In this document: positions 31,791 through 42,399 of the stretch, piece after piece
Layout of the letters: each line of letters opens with the position of its first letter
How positions within the stretch are numbered: the stretch's first letter is position 1
Assembly: GCF_001642475.1 (NCBI RefSeq)
Contig: NW_019173937.1
Location: 62,001-126,000, forward strand
DNA from: Fonsecaea monophora
Taxonomy: Eukaryota; Ascomycota; Eurotiomycetes; Chaetothyriales; Herpotrichiellaceae
Length of the DNA: 64,000 nt
Direction: 5' to 3'
The notes under the pieces: generated by a model
Seen by the model: only the letters and a program-made list of their open reading frames with translations
Told to the model about the DNA's origin: nothing
The model's database searches: none
Translations under genes and position numbers: made by a program

Positions 31791-34700
31791 CTAGTGTTGC
31801 TTTGGAATATTGACTGCGCTCTGCTCGCCATCCATCGCTTCTCCTTCAATGTGCTCATGCTCAGCGGATGGAGTGACAGGCTCGTCGGGCATAGACTTGA
31901 CATAGTCTGGTGCTTGGAAGACCGAGTCCAAGCCTTTGCGATCGCTTCTAGCAGGTTTCAAAGTGTCTTCACCCCACCAACTCACATCCTTTCCAAGTAG
32001 AGATTCGTTGGGCGAGGGTAGCGACACTGTCGATAGATTTCGATGCTCTATATTTCCATTGGCACCACACGCTGTACGCATATGCATCGGTGGTGAAATC
32101 GCCGGAGAGCTGAAACTTCGAGCTTTGCGAGCGACATCTGGAGTCTCATCCACCCTCGACGAACTAGGGTGATGCTGTAAGCCAACATCTTTGCGGTGGT
32201 CGGCAGCTCTATTTGCTTTGCTGTATTCGGCTCGGCGAGGTTGGCAGCTAGCCGCCCCATTTTCAGTAAGGCTGTTGCTCCGAGACTTCCTTCGATCGTC
32301 AGCGTCGCGCAACATCTCAGCTGGTCCTTTGACAATGGCGCCCCCCACAGCAAGCATAATTGCTACGCTGAACTTGCCCCAGAGATACAATGATCGGCCC
32401 CAGCCATTTTGTGGCCCGTTCACTGGAGGGGTACGATTGGCTGCAGAGGTTGATGAAGGAGATGTTTGTGCCTGGTTTTCTGATTCCTCGATCTCGCCAC
32501 CAGAGCATTGCGGACCAGCCTCGCATATGGATCGACAGAAGGGTTGAGTGAGAGACCGATCAGGATCCGGAAGACAGCACTGATCAGCAATACTCTCACC
32601 ATCGTACTTTGCCCAGTCCCAGTCTTCGTGATCGGTCTTTGGTCGCTGGTAGCCAATGAATAACCCAAGAACCCACCAGCTTAGTTTTCCGAACATTGCC
32701 CAGTTTGACCGCCAGGCATTTGCTATGACCCGCCGTGCCAGAGACAGTGGATCTCGTTTGAAGCCTTGAATGTACGTCGTATACCTTGATAGGGTTGCAT
32801 AAACCGTTTGGATCGTCAAGGTCGCTAGAGGCTTGGAACTTATGCCACGATGCTGTAACATTTCAAGAGGAGTGCGCGTTGGGGCGGTAACTTGTTTCTT
32901 TGGAAGAGAAGGGCACTCGTTCATCGACTTCCGGGTGTTCTGCTCGGTGATAGAGCCAGATGTGACGACTCCAAGGCGACTGGGTCGACACATCTGACCA
33001 TTGCGGTATTCATGATCAACAGCGTCATCTTTCGAGTCATCTGACTCGCATATTGAGCTTGTTTTCCTCCGTTTTCGAGGATTGAGTGGCGAGTCAGGGT
33101 AACCTCTGGAGGGGGATGAATTCCCTCCGCAGGGGGTTCGATGGTCTGAAAATAAGGGACGAGGAATGTCAACGTTACCTCGGAAATGAGATGCATCTAA
33201 ACTCTCCAAGTCTGACCGAGTATGTCGCCGATTGAAGACTTTACTGTTTCCAGAAATATCAGGGGCGTCTTCATCTTCTCCCTCAGTCATACTAACGGTG
33301 GTGTGATGTGGATTATGCGCCACATCTCCAGGCAGAGAAGATATTGTCTTCGAAACCCAGGAGCGAATTTGTGGACTAGAACAAGGCTCCATGGTCGACT
33401 CAATCTCGCCTGCCTGCTGTGGACATTGATACTGAGCCATGTTGCCTGAAAAGGAAAGTCCTTCGAGAGGCTCTGGGAGAACCTCCGGTTGGAAGGCTTG
33501 CTCATCACTGGCGAAAACCTCGTCCAAGCTCTGATAATCTGTTCCGGGACGATCAAGAAAATTGTCTGGACTCGGAAAGGGAGTCTCGAGGCGGTCTCCA
33601 AGAACTGCATGCGTAAATGGAGTTTCTTCAAATCGTCTTGTCTCAGAGCTAGGGAGAATGGGGAGTCCTCGAGTGGGTGACGTGACGGGTGTGGTTGAAG
33701 GAAGGTTACCACTTTCGGCCGTGAATGTTGGCAAAAGCAATGGCTTTAGCTGTGTTGATCCAGGCATGAATTTCCGAGGCCGCCTCTTTGAAGGATGTCT
33801 CAGGACTATCTGCGACCGACTTTGCGTACGAACATGCCCACCCATCATATCAGGGCTATTTGAAGAGCTAGAGACAAGTGTTGCCCGTCCCGACTCAATG
33901 CCGTGCGCATCTTGTAGCTCGGTTTCTTCCAACACAGAGTCAATCGAGAGCCTATCATCGACAGCGTCCAAGGAGCGAGCAGTGGCGTCGAATGGACTTG
34001 CCGACAACGGCGACGACGGGGGATGCGCCGCAAAGTAGTCAGAGGCCGCGAGTGCCGGAGACGCAACGATTGACTGGGGTCGGCTCTGGAATGTCGGGAG
34101 GACTGGTGATGTGGGCAATCTTGGGATGACGAGTGACATAGGACGGCCACTTTTTCGTCTAGGAGTGGGTATGCCGCTGGAGGGTTGAGCCTTTGTCGGC
34201 GATAAGGCCAGAAGCTGGGTCAAGACCTCATTGCGTTTTGTCATATCGCGATTTGTCGTCTCCAGGCTTGACCGTTCTTCCTCCAGCTTCTCAATCTTCG
34301 CCTTTAGAACTTCCAAGGCGTTTTGGTCAGACCTCTTTTCTTCGCGATCGCATTCTAGATCGTGGATCACCGACTTCTTAAGTTCGACCTCATCTTCTAG
34401 ATCCTTAATCCTGCGCTTCAATTTGAGCTCCATCTCCGTCGATCTTTCGACTGTTTCATGGAGTTCAAATTCGAAAGAGGCCCTGATGGCTTCCATCTCC
34501 TTCTTCAGACGTTCATTCTCTTCCTTCGCTTTTCGGAGCTTTTCTTTCCAGTGCATATGAGTGGTAGGTGAATACATGGCGTCTTTGACCATCTGTAACT
34601 CATTTTCGATGTGCTCTATGTACTCTTCTGAATTGAATCTCGGCTTCGTCTGAGAAGCCTTACGATGTGACCCCGAACGCACTTGGCGATAATATGGCGA

Positions 34701-35291
34701 ATCCTTGCGAGGTGAAGACCTCTGAAGGTTTACCGAGACCTCTCTAAGGCCCATATTGACAGGACTTTCTCGCAAAGAATCGGGGCCTGAGGGAGGGTGT
34801 AAGTCACTGTATGCGTCGTGGTAGACTGATGGTGTATTGGCTCCTGTGTCACGGATCGTAGTCTTCTCTGGGGAATCCTGGAAGATTGGTAGAGCAGCCC
34901 GTTTCTTCAAACCTCGAATCCGGCAAGTATTCGTATTCGAGATCTCGGCCAGTATGGCAGATTCCGTCGAGGCACCGCTCAACTTCTCGGCCTTGTTCAA
35001 GTCACTGCCATTCTCTTCTCGTCGATTAAACCTTGGCGATGGAAAATACGGAGAGTCGTTCTCGGATGAGCGGTTCAGGGAAGGAAATGGGACGCTGATG
35101 CCATTCACTGAAAGGCTCTGTGCCGAAAACTTCGCGTGACGAGTCTGGAGCAGTCTCTGCTGTCGAGTGTGAGGTGCAGACTTGGGTGTTGTATGACTAG
35201 AAGGATACTCGTGGAAAGACGATGGTATTGACCTTGAGCGGACGTGTAGGGTGGTCACGGGTGATTGGGGGTGGGCATGAGCGTCGTCCAT
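31791..35291 (-). CDS. Large coiled-coil protein, function unknown
   Basis: Single 1166-aa exon opening MDDAHAHPQSPVTTLHV. The N-terminal ~220 residues are Ser/Pro-rich and disordered. Residues about 222-365 form a continuous charged coiled coil (EEYIEHIENELQMVKDAMY; KAKEENERLKKEMEAI; LKLKRRIKDLEDEVELKKS). A long Ser/Pro-rich centre with SP/TP sites and a KRRPRK/PRKRRK nuclear-signal-like pair follows. Near the C-terminus lie two hydrophobic stretches, about 867-880 (LSWWVLGLFIGY) and 967-987 (SLYLWGKFSVAIMLAVGGAI), either of which might anchor the protein to a membrane. The architecture recalls spindle-pole-body or nuclear-envelope coiled-coil proteins of fungi, but I cannot name a family. 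No intron was needed. Confidence 0.75.
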   Translation of the reverse strand: MDDAHAHPQSPVTTLHVRSRSIPSSFHEYPSSHTTPKSAPHTRQQRLLQTRHAKFSAQSLSVNGISVPFPSLNRSSENDSPYFPSPRFNRREENGSDLNKAEKLSGASTESAILAEISNTNTCRIRGLKKRAALPIFQDSPEKTTIRDTGANTPSVYHDAYSDLHPPSGPDSLRESPVNMGLREVSVNLQRSSPRKDSPYYRQVRSGSHRKASQTKPRFNSEEYIEHIENELQMVKDAMYSPTTHMHWKEKLRKAKEENERLKKEMEAIRASFEFELHETVERSTEMELKLKRRIKDLEDEVELKKSVIHDLECDREEKRSDQNALEVLKAKIEKLEEERSSLETTNRDMTKRNEVLTQLLALSPTKAQPSSGIPTPRRKSGRPMSLVIPRLPTSPVLPTFQSRPQSIVASPALAASDYFAAHPPSSPLSASPFDATARSLDAVDDRLSIDSVLEETELQDAHGIESGRATLVSSSSNSPDMMGGHVRTQSRSQIVLRHPSKRRPRKFMPGSTQLKPLLLPTFTAESGNLPSTTPVTSPTRGLPILPSSETRRFEETPFTHAVLGDRLETPFPSPDNFLDRPGTDYQSLDEVFASDEQAFQPEVLPEPLEGLSFSGNMAQYQCPQQAGEIESTMEPCSSPQIRSWVSKTISSLPGDVAHNPHHTTVSMTEGEDEDAPDISGNSKVFNRRHTRSDLESLDASHFRGNVDIPRPLFSDHRTPCGGNSSPSRGYPDSPLNPRKRRKTSSICESDDSKDDAVDHEYRNGQMCRPSRLGVVTSGSITEQNTRKSMNECPSLPKKQVTAPTRTPLEMLQHRGISSKPLATLTIQTVYATLSRYTTYIQGFKRDPLSLARRVIANAWRSNWAMFGKLSWWVLGLFIGYQRPKTDHEDWDWAKYDGESIADQCCLPDPDRSLTQPFCRSICEAGPQCSGGEIEESENQAQTSPSSTSAANRTPPVNGPQNGWGRSLYLWGKFSVAIMLAVGGAIVKGPAEMLRDADDRRKSRSNSLTENGAASCQPRRAEYSKANRAADHRKDVGLQHHPSSSRVDETPDVARKARSFSSPAISPPMHMRTACGANGNIEHRNLSTVSLPSPNESLLGKDVSWWGEDTLKPARSDRKGLDSVFQAPDYVKSMPDEPVTPSAEHEHIEGEAMDGEQSAVNIPKQH

Positions 35292-36617
35292 CGTCTCGTG
35301 GGATCAAGAATTGTGTTGTCATGGAACTATGACGCTGACCGGAGAATTCGCAAGCCCCAAAATACTCACCATTGGTGATCGACCCGGCCAGAAGTGCTAG
35401 TAAGAGGGTTTGGAGGGGGAGGGGGGCAAGGGATTCGACAGGATTGAAATTAACCAACATTCCAGACCTCGCGCCGCGAGGACTGATGCAATACGGGGCT
35501 CTTTGAGAGCAAAGGAATGCAAGAAGTGAAAATCTGCTTGGATAAAGGAGAGGCTGGTGAAGATGCTCAAGCCTGAAAAAAAGGACGCTTGAATTGTGGA
35601 AGGAAGAGAACATGCCACGCAGGCGCAACCTGAGCCAGCGAGCGGGTTGACACGGAAGAAGGAGGAACAGCCCTCGTGGTCCTCGAGAAATTAATTGCTC
35701 TGACAAAAAAGGTGAGTGTTTACATTGTACTCATTTCGGAGGATCGCTGCGCTGGGCTGCTAGATGGAGCCGTGGGCCGAGTAAGCGTTGAGATGCTGCT
35801 AATTAGGCACCCAGATAGGTAGGAACTGCGGTCCACGAGCAGCAATCCAAGGGTCGTCATAGGCAGGGCCCCCCCGCTTCAGCCCGCTAGACGGCCTCGC
35901 TAGGACGGGAAAACTTGCCCAGAACCCTCCCGGAAGCCTACTAGAACATTTAGCACGTTGGCGGTTGCTGGTGCCGAGGTACTCATCTGCAGGTACATGT
36001 TGTCACGCAATGGTGCACACGCTATCACGTGATATTTAAACTAGACCCGTTCTGATTCTTGGCATATTAACTCCCCCATCCTCAACTCCCAACATCCCTC
36101 GTACCGTCTAACAATCATACATGTCTCTTACCCTACAGAATAGGGCTCTGCCACATCGCCAAGGCTGAGATCGCTACGTCAGTGACTAGCAACGTCGTCT
36201 CAACTTGTATGCCCATCGAAATCATATTGATCACATTGACAATGCTCCACTTGTCGGTCCTCGTTCCTCTCGCCTTTGTCTATAATAGCGCCCATTCACT
36301 TGAGGTCATCCTATTGTTGTCCTTTTTTGTCCTTCACAAACCCGCTAGCCCTAGGAATAGATCTATCGTTGCTATTCATATTCTATTCACAATGGGGGAC
36401 AAAGACCACCTCGTAATAGGACTTGGTCTGAATGACCTCGTTTCAAAGGTAGGTGGGCGGCGCCTTAAAGAGAGAGCTGTAATGATGTTGCCCTGTGGTT
36501 CCATGTTTCCATTGACTCGATTTACTACTTTCTACTTCGTTCACTCTGTACGTGAGAACCCATTGAATATCCTCTGCCCAACCTGATACGTGAAACGCTC
36601 TCCCACAATATTTCAAC
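35292..36617. promoter_or_regulatory. Divergent promoter region with a CACGTG palindrome
   Basis: About 1.3 kb between divergent genes. A 12-base perfect palindrome TATCACGTGATA (36023-36034) contains an E-box CACGTG and is followed at once by a TATTTAAA-like box at about 36034, which looks like a core promoter for the + strand gene at 36618 with a ~550-base leader. A 125-codon frame at 36209-36586 is rejected as coding. Confidence 0.5.
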
Positions 36618-38318
36618 ATGTGCAAGATCATCAGGTACCGCTACACCAAGTGCTGGAGACCCGCAGACGCGGGTGAAGACTACGATGAGCACGATCCGAA
36701 AAACCTCTGTGATGGTGGCGTCGACAGCCAAAAAATACCCTGCTTCACCGAGGTCTGCGACCAGCACGAAGATGGCATTCCGAGATACCAATACGTGTTT
36801 GGTGGATTTCTCAATGAACCGCCAAAATGCAACCCGACCGTGGAAATCTGTTATATACCGACTCACTGTGCCTTGCATCGTCAGCAAATGGTTTGTGCCG
36901 GTATTCCCGTACCAGTCGACGCCAACATCCATACTGAACCCGAAGCGCCATTGCCAGACTTTACGTGGCATATCCCCCGAGTGCCATTGAGGGATCCTGG
37001 CTTCCGCATGGTGGACTGGAATCCAGAACCACGGAGGGTGCCTCTGGACCAACCTCCTGTCAGCCCCAAGACACAGGCCACATTCAATCCTGAGCAAGGC
37101 GGCGTCATCAATGCAATGTATGATCCTGAACACTGGGTTTCGGCCGATGGCCGCCCTATAGATTTACTAGAGAATCATTACGCCGATCCGGATGTCAACG
37201 ACTTTCCGGCCTTTCCTAGAATCAAGGGGCCGGCTATGCCACCGCCAGGACCACCCTCTACGCAAGACACGCAGACTCCAGTTCCTCAATCAGTCCAAGC
37301 GGAGCCACAACCTGCCAACCCCCAGCTGCCATCCCAGTGCAATGGCTCACAAGGCCAGCCACCACATAGCAACCCTCAGAATGAGCAGCAAACCCTTAGT
37401 GCAGTCACAGGGGATATACCACTGCCGGCTCTATTGTCAGGAAACATGTTCGGAAACTGGCGAGAGGTGTCGAAAGCCGGGCGGTCAAGCGCGGGTTTGT
37501 CGTCATCAGACAGCTCATCATCTTCACCTCAGGTTCCGGCTGTTGGCTGGCCCAATCGAGATTTGTCCTCCACCCCAGATCCAGAATCAACAGGCAAATC
37601 ACCGATCTGGGAACAGGATTTGCTGGCACAGCTCCAATCCTTCTCTGGAGGAGACAAGAGCCAAGCGCCGCAGGCGGTCAGTCGGCTACAGTCACCGGGC
37701 CAAAATGCTAACCCGCAAGGACAAAAAAGAAGTGACGACGACGGCGAGGAAGAGCAAATGCCTCTCAAAAGACGCAAGCTCAATCCCGGAACACCAGCCA
37801 CGTCTGTTGCAAAGCGACATGACATGACCCTACGCAGTAGCGGCGCGGGCGCTTCGACTGCCAGGGGAACTAGCACCACTGGTCCGACGAGCACGCACCG
37901 CATGAAACTTCGGCCTCGGACACCCAGGATTGCCCCAGCACCTATCCCTGTGCGGCCAAATACTCCAGCGGCCGGGACAGTGACAAAGAGGAAAACCAGG
38001 ACTGTCGCTAGAGCAGGAACTCGCGGCAGTGGCATCTCCAACGCACCCGGCAAGGCAAAGTCTACCAGCAAAAAACCGAAGCGGCCTCCTCAGAGAGCGA
38101 ACAAAGTGCAAAAGAAACAGAAGAAGCAGAAGAAGCAGGAAACTAAGAAGACGACGACACAAACCCAAAGACCAGCTCGGAAGCAAGTTCGAGGACGAGG
38201 GACTGCACCGCAACAAGCAGCCACATCCACAACCCCGTCGTCGACTTCCACAACGGGGCCCATGACCCGGTCAAGGCGCGCCGCACAGGGAGCCCAGCTC
38301 AACCCCGGAATGGATTGA
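36618..38318 (+). CDS. Unnamed protein with Cys-rich N-terminus and basic, AT-hook-like tail
   Basis: Single exon, 566 aa, no recognised family. The first ~95 residues hold a regular set of Cys and His (MCKIIRYRYTKCW, NLC, IPCFTEVCDQH, KCNPTVEICYIPTHCALH), probably a zinc-binding or disulfide-free metal fold. The middle is Pro/Gln/Ser-rich and disordered. The C-terminal ~200 residues are strongly basic with nuclear-signal-like LKRRKLN, MKLRPRTPR, KKPKRPPQR and a KKQKKQKKQ tract, and an RGRG element resembling an AT-hook. This suggests a nuclear nucleic-acid-binding protein, an inference from composition only. It may be lineage-specific. Coding status is supported by the long open frame and sustained bias. 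Confidence 0.7.
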   Translation: MCKIIRYRYTKCWRPADAGEDYDEHDPKNLCDGGVDSQKIPCFTEVCDQHEDGIPRYQYVFGGFLNEPPKCNPTVEICYIPTHCALHRQQMVCAGIPVPVDANIHTEPEAPLPDFTWHIPRVPLRDPGFRMVDWNPEPRRVPLDQPPVSPKTQATFNPEQGGVINAMYDPEHWVSADGRPIDLLENHYADPDVNDFPAFPRIKGPAMPPPGPPSTQDTQTPVPQSVQAEPQPANPQLPSQCNGSQGQPPHSNPQNEQQTLSAVTGDIPLPALLSGNMFGNWREVSKAGRSSAGLSSSDSSSSSPQVPAVGWPNRDLSSTPDPESTGKSPIWEQDLLAQLQSFSGGDKSQAPQAVSRLQSPGQNANPQGQKRSDDDGEEEQMPLKRRKLNPGTPATSVAKRHDMTLRSSGAGASTARGTSTTGPTSTHRMKLRPRTPRIAPAPIPVRPNTPAAGTVTKRKTRTVARAGTRGSGISNAPGKAKSTSKKPKRPPQRANKVQKKQKKQKKQETKKTTTQTQRPARKQVRGRGTAPQQAATSTTPSSTSTTGPMTRSRRAAQGAQLNPGMD

Positions 38319-39486
38319 GCGAGCGCAACGTCCACGGTACTTTGTATTACCACCCAAGCCAACTCGAGTTTTTTCATTTTTCCAAGTTTTCTTGTCCGAG
38401 TCTTCCTGATCGGGTTCAATACCGGGTACTGGGTGGGTAAGTATGTATCAATATTCCCTCGTCGGTAGGGATGATCGACTTTGAGAGGGAGGCAAGGCGA
38501 AGGCGAAGGCGAAAGCGAAGGTGAAGGATATTTCATCCACGGAAAAAATGTACAACAAAGAATAATGACAGAGCTCTTCCCAAATTGCCATGTGCTGAAC
38601 CATGTCTTGATCCGGGTTGGATATCAAATGGTGCTGTTGTGCTGTTGGACCCAATTCCCTGCACATGATCCATGTTGATCCATGCCCTCTACATGTGAGG
38701 AGAGAAGGGAGGCGAGTGGGTGCGACCAGATCATAGACGGATGGAAAAAGCACACAGAGAGCCTGGCAAGCAAGTAGAGAAACATCTAGGCAGAGGCAAT
38801 ATCAAGCAGCGTTAAAATAGTTCTGCAGGGTTGAGCGACTGTGACCACGGCCTCGAGTGGACGAGAGACCGATGCATTCCCTCTTGATCAATTGAGAAAC
38901 CAGAAGCAACAAATCTGCTCTTCTGGAATGGGTCTGCTTTACCCAGTCAAACGCGCAAGCGCTAATTTCAAGACGACCTCCTCAACTGCCGGAGATCCCA
39001 AATCGACCATGACAGCTCTTGCTAGATCTCATTGTCCCCCCGTGATACCAAGTCCCAAACTCCAGGCCTGTCTCAAATACAGCAATCAGACAGGGTGCCA
39101 TGCTGAACTTGGTCTGTTTCCCCAGTCCCCTTTTCCTGTACCTCATGAGAAAACCAAAACTAAACTGCATGCACAAAGGACGGCAAAAACCTGTCACGCG
39201 TTGGGTATAGGCGAAGAAGCGAAGAAAAACCTCCCAGATGTCACTCACCCTTGAGTAGACGTCCACGCAGGCGAGAACCACTGGCGAAAATATGTATGTC
39301 ATAAACGTTTAATATCTTAACATCTTAACATCGTGATAAACATTGGCGAGCCATTCCTGACACGATTTGTGTGCTCAGCCAAGGATGGAGAGAGTGGACC
39401 GCGTCGATTGACCAAAGAAACAATGCGCGACCAGACTTTTGATGCACGAGGAACGAAGAAGTCGACTTTCCTGCAGCTGTCATATC
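38319..39486. other. Convergent gene-free spacer
   Basis: A 3'-to-3' interval. It holds a degenerate GCGAAG hexamer repeat at 38497-38524. No gene seen. Confidence 0.5.
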
Positions 39487-42399
39487 TCAAGGCTGATCTT
39501 TGGAGGCAGAGGACCCAAATGTGGGCACCCAAGTGCCGTCGTTGCTGACAAGAATTCCCCGCGCATGCAATTGGTTGTTCCTTTCCAGAGTGTCGCGTAC
39601 ATCTAGTAGAAAGTCATCGACTACCAGCGACTTTGGGTGCGCATCCTTTGAACATATGGGACATTTCCAGCAATGATTTTCCGTCAGGCCCCCTTTGTCG
39701 ACGCCCGTTGCATGAGAGGAGAGAAACGCTTCCAGATCGAAACATTCCCGGTGTTGACACTCCCGGCTTCGAGCCGGTGTTCGCCAAACAGAATACGTGA
39801 GTGGATCTATCAGGTCAATGTAGATGCCGGAGGCCTTGACAACCAGATCGTGGTCTTGAGACCCACCCTGGTTGGTCTCGAAGGAATTCAAAATCTCTTT
39901 TCGAATACATGCCGCGGGGAGTCCGGTGGACATGGCTTTAATCTCGTCGTAAGTTGCCACGCAGATGAGTTCGATTGCCATCAGATACATGCAATGCGAA
40001 TCTCTCTCTGTCGGATGGAAGTATGTCACAACTTCGATCTCGTTATCGCCCTCGATCAAGAGATCCGTCACATCTAACGCCAGACCGACACCGCGTTGAC
40101 GATCGTTCAAGTCAACATCGATATCCCCGTTGATTACCACGGATGCGAGCATCGGCCACTTCGAAGTCCGCTTGTGGAAATCCGCCTGGGTGGGTGTGAA
40201 AGGCAGTGTCCCTCGGCCGTCGATAGCAACTGACCTTAATCTGAAATGCAACTTGCCATCTGCAGCCTCCCGTTCTCTAAGGTTGGTCTGTCCTTCGGGT
40301 AGAGTGGTTGCTCTTCGCGCCCAAACGTTGTGTGGAATGTGGACATGCCACTGAATGACAGGTGAGTGTGCGTGAATACATTGCTGAAGCACTATGGCAT
40401 CCTCGACAAAGGGGTAGAGAGTGGTCGTAGACACGTTGCTACTGGAATCAGTCAATCCTTCATGTTCCTGATCGAGAGTGCGTGCTTGATGTAACGGAGC
40501 CCTTGCAGATGCTGCAGCAGTGATGTGCGATGGAGCAGATCGAGCGTCGACCGGAATCCGGCGTCGAGCCTGTGAGGCTTGATTCGGCAAAATAGCCGTG
40601 GACGATGGTGTCGCCCGCCTGTCAACGCTCGGCGGTGATCTCGGTAATGGGACTACATGCTGTGAGTCGGCTGTAGGTGGTCTCACTCTTGACGACTGCG
40701 CGGAGGACATCGAGCGCTGCTCTCCCTCTGGTGTCGTGCAAGGTATACTTGTGATCCTTTCACTGTATTGCGGCACCTGAGTGGGGGCTGTCAATCCGAC
40801 TTCACCGGAAGACACTTGGTTTGGCTCCAAAGATCTTTCAAGAGATCGGCTCGAAGATGGGGATGAGAAACAGGGAGTAGTCGTGTGGCTAGCCGGAGTG
40901 GTGGAAAACCGGCTTGCTGTATGGGGTCCGGCAGGATGTAGAGATTGCGCTCTGAGCTGTAGGTATCCCTCCCTCCATGCATCCACCAAGTCTCGGAAAT
41001 CGGATTCAGATACGTCCAGTTGAGCTGGGTGGCGGGTGTATGTACCCACCAGCTTTTTCGTTTCTTCACTGAAGAGGTTGAAAACCTTCTTGAACATGCT
41101 CGAGCTATCAGCGTAGTTGGAATAAAGGTGGTAGAAGAGAGCCTTCTGTAAGATAGGAGAAGGTAGCCTCAACTCAGTCATCAGCTGAACTGGCGCAGGT
41201 GGAACGCTTTCTCGACTCGCGCTAGCCTTTAATGTGCTGAATGCAGTATGAAATATTTCGAGGCATGAGCGAACGTCAGCCAGAACAGGACGAAGTGGCG
41301 AGTCTGTATCTTTTACTATTTCTTCTCTGGGATAGGGGAACGTCCTTAATAGCGCGGATAAGTCTGGGTTGGACGCGGTATCTCCACACAGAATCGAACA
41401 CAGAGATCCGAGGCCATCAAAGTGCTCCTTCTTCAGATTTAGCGGCCCAATGAACTCCCAAGTTGTCGGCAAATAATTACTGCAAAGTAGATGTGCGAGG
41501 AAGAAAAACTGGTCGTTGAGTTGGCAGGCTTCTCGCAACATGTCGATTCTCCCATACCTAAAATCCGCCGACTGATCTGACTCGGGTGTGGCGATGGCAG
41601 CTAGTGAAGATTCTAGCTGTTGGCTGAGGGGGTTAACCTGTGGCCTTGCCGGGGACTCCTGAGGGGTGGGCAGCTGCTGCCCTGAAGGCTCCAACCTCTC
41701 CGAAACAGGGCTTGGACGAATCAATCGCGCCTCGTCCCCGTTCGCGTCCATTTTCCGCTTAGTGGTGCGACCTGTAGATGTCGGCTGCTGTCGAGAGAGA
41801 ATTTTCGAGGGACTGTTTAGTAGGGACATGATGGACACTTGCCGTGTTGGCGGTGGTGACTGCAGAGAATGGGAACTGGAAGAGACACCGTTTGCCTCGC
41901 TAAGTGTAGGCCTTCCTATTCGAGCCCGGTCTCCTTCGCGAGTATTTGGCTTCGTGAATCCTATCGTTGGCCTTGATTGCTCAGCACTCGAATTGTCAGG
42001 AGCATGATCTGGTAGCAATGCTGATGGCTTTCGATTGATGTCGACCGGGCTCACGGGAACGATTGCGCGTGAGTCATTGTCGCACGGTATTATATCCGAG
42101 ACCGGAGTACATGAGTCCTGTGGTGGTGCATTTCGGGATTGATCATCTGGGGTGCATGTCGACCTCGTTCCGGTTCTGGTATCCAAGATAGTCGACGGGG
42201 TGGTCGATGGAGCGGATGGGGCAGGTCTGGCGGGTGTAATATTTTGTCCAGATTTAATCACAACGGACCCATCTTCGAAGGCACGAGGTAGAGGAGTCGG
42301 CGGCCATTCTTGGGAGGCCCGTGGAGTGGGCTTCTTCTGTCCATGAGTCGACCGATTAGGAGTGCGGGCAGAACTGGCATGAGCTGCTCTGTCCGCCAT
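39487..42399 (-). CDS. SP-RING (MIZ) zinc-finger protein, probable SUMO ligase-related
   Basis: Single exon, 970 aa. ATG at 42397-42399 (MADRAAHASSARTPN); the frame to 42408 begins at TTG and is not used. The C-terminal MIZ/SP-RING domain spans about residues 861-915 (LIDPLTYSVWRTPARSRE; CQHRECFDLEAFL; HCWKCPICSKDAHPKSL). This is the E2-facing domain of Siz/PIAS SUMO ligases. The first Cys of the canonical CPI/CPL box is replaced (IDP), leaving C-x-H-x2-C and CPIC, which I believe is common in a fungal-specific MIZ subfamily. Before it lies a PINIT-like beta-rich part (WHVHIPHNVWARR; GVGLALDVTDLLIEGDNEIE) and a helical region (about 300-480). The first third is Ser/Pro-rich. Nuclear SUMO-pathway role inferred; ligase activity not certain. 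Confidence 0.83.
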   Translation of the reverse strand: MADRAAHASSARTPNRSTHGQKKPTPRASQEWPPTPLPRAFEDGSVVIKSGQNITPARPAPSAPSTTPSTILDTRTGTRSTCTPDDQSRNAPPQDSCTPVSDIIPCDNDSRAIVPVSPVDINRKPSALLPDHAPDNSSAEQSRPTIGFTKPNTREGDRARIGRPTLSEANGVSSSSHSLQSPPPTRQVSIMSLLNSPSKILSRQQPTSTGRTTKRKMDANGDEARLIRPSPVSERLEPSGQQLPTPQESPARPQVNPLSQQLESSLAAIATPESDQSADFRYGRIDMLREACQLNDQFFFLAHLLCSNYLPTTWEFIGPLNLKKEHFDGLGSLCSILCGDTASNPDLSALLRTFPYPREEIVKDTDSPLRPVLADVRSCLEIFHTAFSTLKASASRESVPPAPVQLMTELRLPSPILQKALFYHLYSNYADSSSMFKKVFNLFSEETKKLVGTYTRHPAQLDVSESDFRDLVDAWREGYLQLRAQSLHPAGPHTASRFSTTPASHTTTPCFSSPSSSRSLERSLEPNQVSSGEVGLTAPTQVPQYSERITSIPCTTPEGEQRSMSSAQSSRVRPPTADSQHVVPLPRSPPSVDRRATPSSTAILPNQASQARRRIPVDARSAPSHITAAASARAPLHQARTLDQEHEGLTDSSSNVSTTTLYPFVEDAIVLQQCIHAHSPVIQWHVHIPHNVWARRATTLPEGQTNLREREAADGKLHFRLRSVAIDGRGTLPFTPTQADFHKRTSKWPMLASVVINGDIDVDLNDRQRGVGLALDVTDLLIEGDNEIEVVTYFHPTERDSHCMYLMAIELICVATYDEIKAMSTGLPAACIRKEILNSFETNQGGSQDHDLVVKASGIYIDLIDPLTYSVWRTPARSRECQHRECFDLEAFLSSHATGVDKGGLTENHCWKCPICSKDAHPKSLVVDDFLLDVRDTLERNNQLHARGILVSNDGTWVPTFGSSASKDQP

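Noticed and set aside
34231..34560. 109-codon + frame rich in Ser, Phe and Arg
   Set aside because: Antisense shadow of the coiled-coil region of the large minus-strand protein.
36209..36586. 125-codon + frame with hydrophobic start (MPIEIILITLTMLHLS)
   Set aside because: The apparent membrane segments come from an AT/CT-rich leader; it ends just before the real gene at 36618 and shows no conserved feature.
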